From: Diplocloster modestus
Lineage (GTDB): Bacteria > Bacillota > Clostridia > Lachnospirales > Lachnospiraceae
Reading direction: 5' to 3'
Length of the DNA: 64,000 nucleotides
NCBI RefSeq assembly: GCF_019042245.1
Contig: NZ_JAHQCX010000002.1
Location: 245,782 to 309,781, forward strand
Shown one piece after another: positions 60,716 to 64,000 of the stretch (the first letter of the stretch is position 1; each line of letters begins with the position of its first letter). The notes below the pieces were generated by a model. It worked only from the letters and a program-made list of their open reading frames with translations, had not been told where the DNA came from and searched no databases. The position numbers were made by a program, and so were the translations under genes.

Positions 60716-62263
60716 TTACTTATAATCTTTCGGTGAAACCCCCGTGTGTTTTTTAAAAAAATGTGAAAAATATGTAGTATTTTCAAACCCTAACGCATCC
60801 GCCACCTCATAAATTTTCATATCCCCGCTGCTTAGAAACTCTTTCGCTTTCTCTATTTTCCGCTGGTTCAGGGTCTGTATGATCGTCCGTCCAGTGGCTT
60901 CTTTGAAGATGCGGCTCAGGTAACTGGAATTGGTCCCGATCGCCCTGGCGATCTCCGCAACAGATGTGCATTTTTCATAATGGCCGCCTATATAACTCTC
61001 GCAGTCCCTGATCAGACTGTTGCGCCGGTCTGCTGCCTGATGAATTCCCTCGGCAGTATGGCGGATGATTCTTTCCATCAGCCGGATGTAGTCTTCTGCC
61101 AGCTGGCATTCGTAGATCTGATGTGTGATGCTGTGGGGCAGCCCGGTGGCCTCATACAGGTTTTTTCCAAAGATACTCAGATATTTCCGGCAATTGTTCT
61201 GAACCTGGATTCCTGAATTTTTGATCATATTAGCGGTGTATCCGCAGTCTTTCTGGCATTCCAGAACCTGGCGGAAGATCTCCAGCGCCTCATCTGTATG
61301 CCCCTTTTGTATTTCCTGGCACAGAAGGTCTGTTTTTTCTTCCGCAGCTGCACAAAGCAGCTCACTCCTGCCCGGTTCCTCCTGATAAAAATTTATTTTG
61401 ACCCGCCGGTCCAGAAAATCTTTTCCCAGAGCGTATTCCGCCTCTTCATAGGCGGCTTTGATCCCGGCCGTGCCCTGCCTCAGGCGGCTGATACCGATAT
61501 ATACCTGAAGTCCCATGAAGTTATCCATCATATCGGTGATCTGCATGCATTGCCGGCGAAGCTGCTCCTGATAATCTTTGCTCAGGCCGTTTAAAAATAC
61601 GGCAGCCATATTCCTGCGGACCAGTACGCCCTGGAGCAGCTGCCGGCCGAAGACCATCGCATAGAAATTCATGAGGCTGTGATAAATCTTATCCCGCCGT
61701 TCCCGCTCCACATCAGCTTCCAGACGATACTGAAGCACCAGCACCGCAAACCGCTCCATATGAATATTCAGTTCTTCTAATTTTTCCGCGATATCCCGGG
61801 AGTCATAAACAGACCCGTCCAGAATTCCTTTGAACAGGTTTTCCGCCAGCGCTGTCCGGTCGGTCTTGCCCAGCATCTCGCTGCGCTCTTTCAATGCCTG
61901 CTTTGCCTTTTCCACAGCTGCAATCAGTCCGTCAAAAGCCCCCGTTTTTGTCACATAATCCACCACATTATATTTTACCGCTGACTGCGCATAGGAAAAA
62001 TCCGCATAGGCGGTCAGGATAATCACTTTTATGGGGAGTTCTTTCTCCATGATATATTTTGCCACTTCGATTCCGTCTTTCACCGGCATGCGGATATCCG
62101 TGACTACGATATCCGGCTTCTCCGATTCCAGATGGTCGACCAGCTCCTGCCCGTTAGCCGCCACATAAACCACTTCACACTGCAGCTCCTGCCAGTTCGT
62201 CAGCGTCGTCAGAGCTTTCCTGACGATCGGTTCATCATCTGCCAGCATTACCCGATACATCAT
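60716..62263 (-). CDS. YesN-type response regulator with AraC-family output domain
   Basis: A response regulator of about 515 aa. The receiver domain (1-120) has RVMLADDEPIVRKAL and the phosphorylation site in IVVTDIRMPVKDG. A long middle linker follows. The C-terminal AraC/HTH_18 domain (about 415-515) has CTSVAEIARAIGTNSSYLSRIFKEATG and IYEVADALGFENTTYFSHFFKKHTG. I start at the ATG at 62263 after a run of Gs; an ATG seven codons earlier is less likely. It overlaps the kinase gene, its partner. Such pairs often answer to carbohydrates. Confidence 0.92.
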   Translation of the reverse strand: MMYRVMLADDEPIVRKALTTLTNWQELQCEVVYVAANGQELVDHLESEKPDIVVTDIRMPVKDGIEVAKYIMEKELPIKVIILTAYADFSYAQSAVKYNVVDYVTKTGAFDGLIAAVEKAKQALKERSEMLGKTDRTALAENLFKGILDGSVYDSRDIAEKLEELNIHMERFAVLVLQYRLEADVERERRDKIYHSLMNFYAMVFGRQLLQGVLVRRNMAAVFLNGLSKDYQEQLRRQCMQITDMMDNFMGLQVYIGISRLRQGTAGIKAAYEEAEYALGKDFLDRRVKINFYQEEPGRSELLCAAAEEKTDLLCQEIQKGHTDEALEIFRQVLECQKDCGYTANMIKNSGIQVQNNCRKYLSIFGKNLYEATGLPHSITHQIYECQLAEDYIRLMERIIRHTAEGIHQAADRRNSLIRDCESYIGGHYEKCTSVAEIARAIGTNSSYLSRIFKEATGRTIIQTLNQRKIEKAKEFLSSGDMKIYEVADALGFENTTYFSHFFKKHTGVSPKDYK

Positions 62264-64000
62264 GTCCGTTCCCCCCCTCCTCACAATTTTCTCTTTTTCT
62301 GTCTATTCTCTCCCCGGATTCCGGATTTTCATAAGGAATCCGGATCCTTATCCGGGACCCTAGCCCTTTTTCTGAGAAAATTTCTATACCATAGTTCTCT
62401 CCATACATCAGCTGTATAATATGATGTACATTGTTCAGGCCCACCCGGTTATGGCCTGCTTCCCTTCCTGTTTCCGGCAGCGGCAGCGGGATCCCGCCGT
62501 CCTGGCCGAATCCCATTCCGTTGTCTGTGGTATCGATCCAGATTTCATTTCCGTTCTGGTAAATTTCCACCCTCACAAATCCATTTTCGGCCTTTGGCTC
62601 GATCCCATGCACCACCGCGTTTTCCACAATCAGCTGTATACAGAGCTTGGGAATAAACATTTCCGTCAGTTTTTCATCCGATACCTGGATCTCATAGCGC
62701 AGCCGCTCTCCATACCGGAAGCTTTGCAGATACAGATAATACTGTACATATTCCAGTTCCTGCTTCATCTGCACCTTTTCCGTGTCTTTCCGATAGATCT
62801 TCGCCTGAATCAGCTGGGAAAAGGAGGTAATCATCTGGAAAAGTTCTTCGTTCCGGTCCATCTTCGCCTGAAGTGCGATGGTATTCAGTACATTGAACAT
62901 AAAATGCGGATTCATCTGGCTCTGCAGGAACTTTAATTCCATCTCCCGGATGGACAGCTGTTTTTCATATACCTGGCTGATCAGGTGGCTGACATAGCTG
63001 GTCATGTCATTGAACGTGCGGCTGATCTCATAGAACTCCTCGGCCTTATATTCCGGCAGCTTTGTATCGAATTTGCCTTCCTGTACCAGCTGCAGATTTC
63101 TGGTTACCTCCTTAAGCGGCCTGGTCAGCCGGTAGATAATGAAGAAAAACAGCGCCGCAGCCGCCAAAGTAATCAGAAGGATGATTCCCACATATAGTTT
63201 TACAGAATCGAACATCAGAGCAAAGGTCTGATTCTCCGGTATTCCGACCGTCATGCGCAGGTTCATCCCCAATTCTTCACTGTAGACACGGTAAGCCCGG
63301 CTGCCGAGCATCGTACGGTACGGAACGTAATTCCATGTATTTTGAAAATCGGACAGTATCTCCGGCACGGCCGGACCCTGCTCCCCGGCGATCTGATTTC
63401 CCTTCCGGTCATAGACCACCCAAAAGGAGTTCTCATATTGATGGACATCCTCCATCATCATATAAAAGGAATCCTTTTGGATCACGTAAATCAGCGTACC
63501 AACCGGATTCATATTTGCATCATTCAGAAGAAAAGCCAGATAGATCCGGTCCTCCACGGTAACATAGGCATAATCATCCGCCGGGCTCCTAAGTTTCTTA
63601 GCAAAACGCTCGTAGACACCGCCTGCAGCCTGCAGTCTGCTCTCAGCTTCCGAATAGATCATGGAATAATAAGAAGTCCGGAGCACGGTCTGGTTTTCAG
63701 AAAACAAATAAATCTCATCTACAATGGGCAGATTGGCTCCATTCGTATTTTTCTGGCTGCTGATATCCACTACTTTCCCAAAAGTGCGCTCCACATCCTG
63801 TCCGGCCGCTTCGTCCCCGGGCGTTTCCTCCACGGGCGTTTCGTCTGCGGAGGCTTTTTCTGACGCATAACTATCCTTTTCCAGGTACCCCATGATCTCA
63901 TCAGAATCCCTCAGTTTTAAAACCACCTGTTCCAGATATTCAATCTTGTCCGTCATATTATGGCTGGTCTCTGTCAGGAAAAAGTCAATATCGTGATCAA
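62235..64000 (-). CDS. YesM-type sensor histidine kinase (partial)
   Basis: The reading frame is still open at the right edge, so the N-terminus, including the first membrane helix, is missing; an ATG at 63956 is internal. Visible are an extracellular sensor domain of about 230 aa, a helix (VKLYVGIILLITLAAAALFFFIIY), a HAMP domain (RLTRPLKEVTRNLQLVQEGKFD), the His_kinase block LKFLQSQMNPHFMFNVLNTI with its phospho-His, and an ATPase domain with VENAVVHGIEP and DNGMGFG. It phosphorylates the regulator encoded next. The signal is unknown. Confidence 0.92.
   Translation of the reverse strand, partial: DHDIDFFLTETSHNMTDKIEYLEQVVLKLRDSDEIMGYLEKDSYASEKASADETPVEETPGDEAAGQDVERTFGKVVDISSQKNTNGANLPIVDEIYLFSENQTVLRTSYYSMIYSEAESRLQAAGGVYERFAKKLRSPADDYAYVTVEDRIYLAFLLNDANMNPVGTLIYVIQKDSFYMMMEDVHQYENSFWVVYDRKGNQIAGEQGPAVPEILSDFQNTWNYVPYRTMLGSRAYRVYSEELGMNLRMTVGIPENQTFALMFDSVKLYVGIILLITLAAAALFFFIIYRLTRPLKEVTRNLQLVQEGKFDTKLPEYKAEEFYEISRTFNDMTSYVSHLISQVYEKQLSIREMELKFLQSQMNPHFMFNVLNTIALQAKMDRNEELFQMITSFSQLIQAKIYRKDTEKVQMKQELEYVQYYLYLQSFRYGERLRYEIQVSDEKLTEMFIPKLCIQLIVENAVVHGIEPKAENGFVRVEIYQNGNEIWIDTTDNGMGFGQDGGIPLPLPETGREAGHNRVGLNNVHHIIQLMYGENYGIEIFSEKGLGSRIRIRIPYENPESGERIDRKRENCEEGGNGHDVSGNAGR

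Noticed and set aside
1-64000. CRISPR arrays, tRNA, rRNA, insertion sequences or prophage genes
   Set aside because: None was recognised on either strand; the only recombination gene is the tyrosine recombinase at 2970.

Overview
This window looks like a large surface-polysaccharide (capsule/EPS) locus of a low-GC, Gram-positive anaerobe, most likely a gut Clostridia of the Lachnospiraceae type. The evidence is the AT-rich composition, sortases with a sorted surface protein, a CpsB/C/D phosphoregulatory set, a YesM/YesN-type two-component pair, VanZ-family proteins and possible Spo0A-like boxes. The species is an inference. No tRNA, rRNA, CRISPR array or insertion sequence was recognised.

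Layout. Left flank (1-4477): a leftward group with a P-loop ATPase (cut by the edge), a VanZ-family protein and glmM; then a rightward XerC/D-type tyrosine recombinase and a convergent second VanZ-family protein. Module A (4711-20673, +): UDP-glucuronate 4-epimerase, glycosyltransferases, Wzy, Wzx, acyltransferases, a pyruvyltransferase-family protein, a MenD-like ThDP enzyme and an SDR, closed by a strong terminator and followed by a leftward MNT-HEPN toxin-antitoxin pair. Module B (22199-38853, +): the full ADP-L-glycero-D-manno-heptose pathway (gmhA, hldE, gmhB, hldD), two GT9 heptosyltransferase-like enzymes, Wzy, Wzx, a second pyruvyltransferase/MenD-like set, a TupA-type ATP-grasp and a DUF362 protein. 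Module C (52027-39098, -): Wzy, Wzx, GT8/GT4/fucosyltransferase-like enzymes, a UDP-galactopyranose-mutase-like flavoprotein, and a possible new CMP-acid-sugar route (DRE-TIM aldolase, cytidylyltransferase, KdsC-like phosphatase). Right flank (52198-64000): one priming sugar-phosphate transferase, an XRE regulator, two sortases, an Ig-like membrane protein, CpsD/CpsC/CpsB, a membrane protein, a sorted surface protein and a YesN/YesM regulator pair (the kinase runs off the right edge).

How it fits together. Each of the three modules has its own flippase and polymerase, but the window holds only one priming transferase and one chain-length/kinase/phosphatase set. A 20-bp near-palindrome (CAAATAAT-AGCA-ATTATTTG and close variants) lies at 4658-4677, 21982-22001 and 52141-52160. 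In every case it sits just upstream of a module and points into it. The copy next to the priming transferase is inverted relative to the other two, and a tyrosine recombinase lies beside the first copy. The working hypothesis, which is inference, is that inversion between these sites brings module A, B or C in turn behind the single priming-transferase promoter, making a capsule cassette switch. A shared leader element acting in RNA or as an operator is the main alternative.
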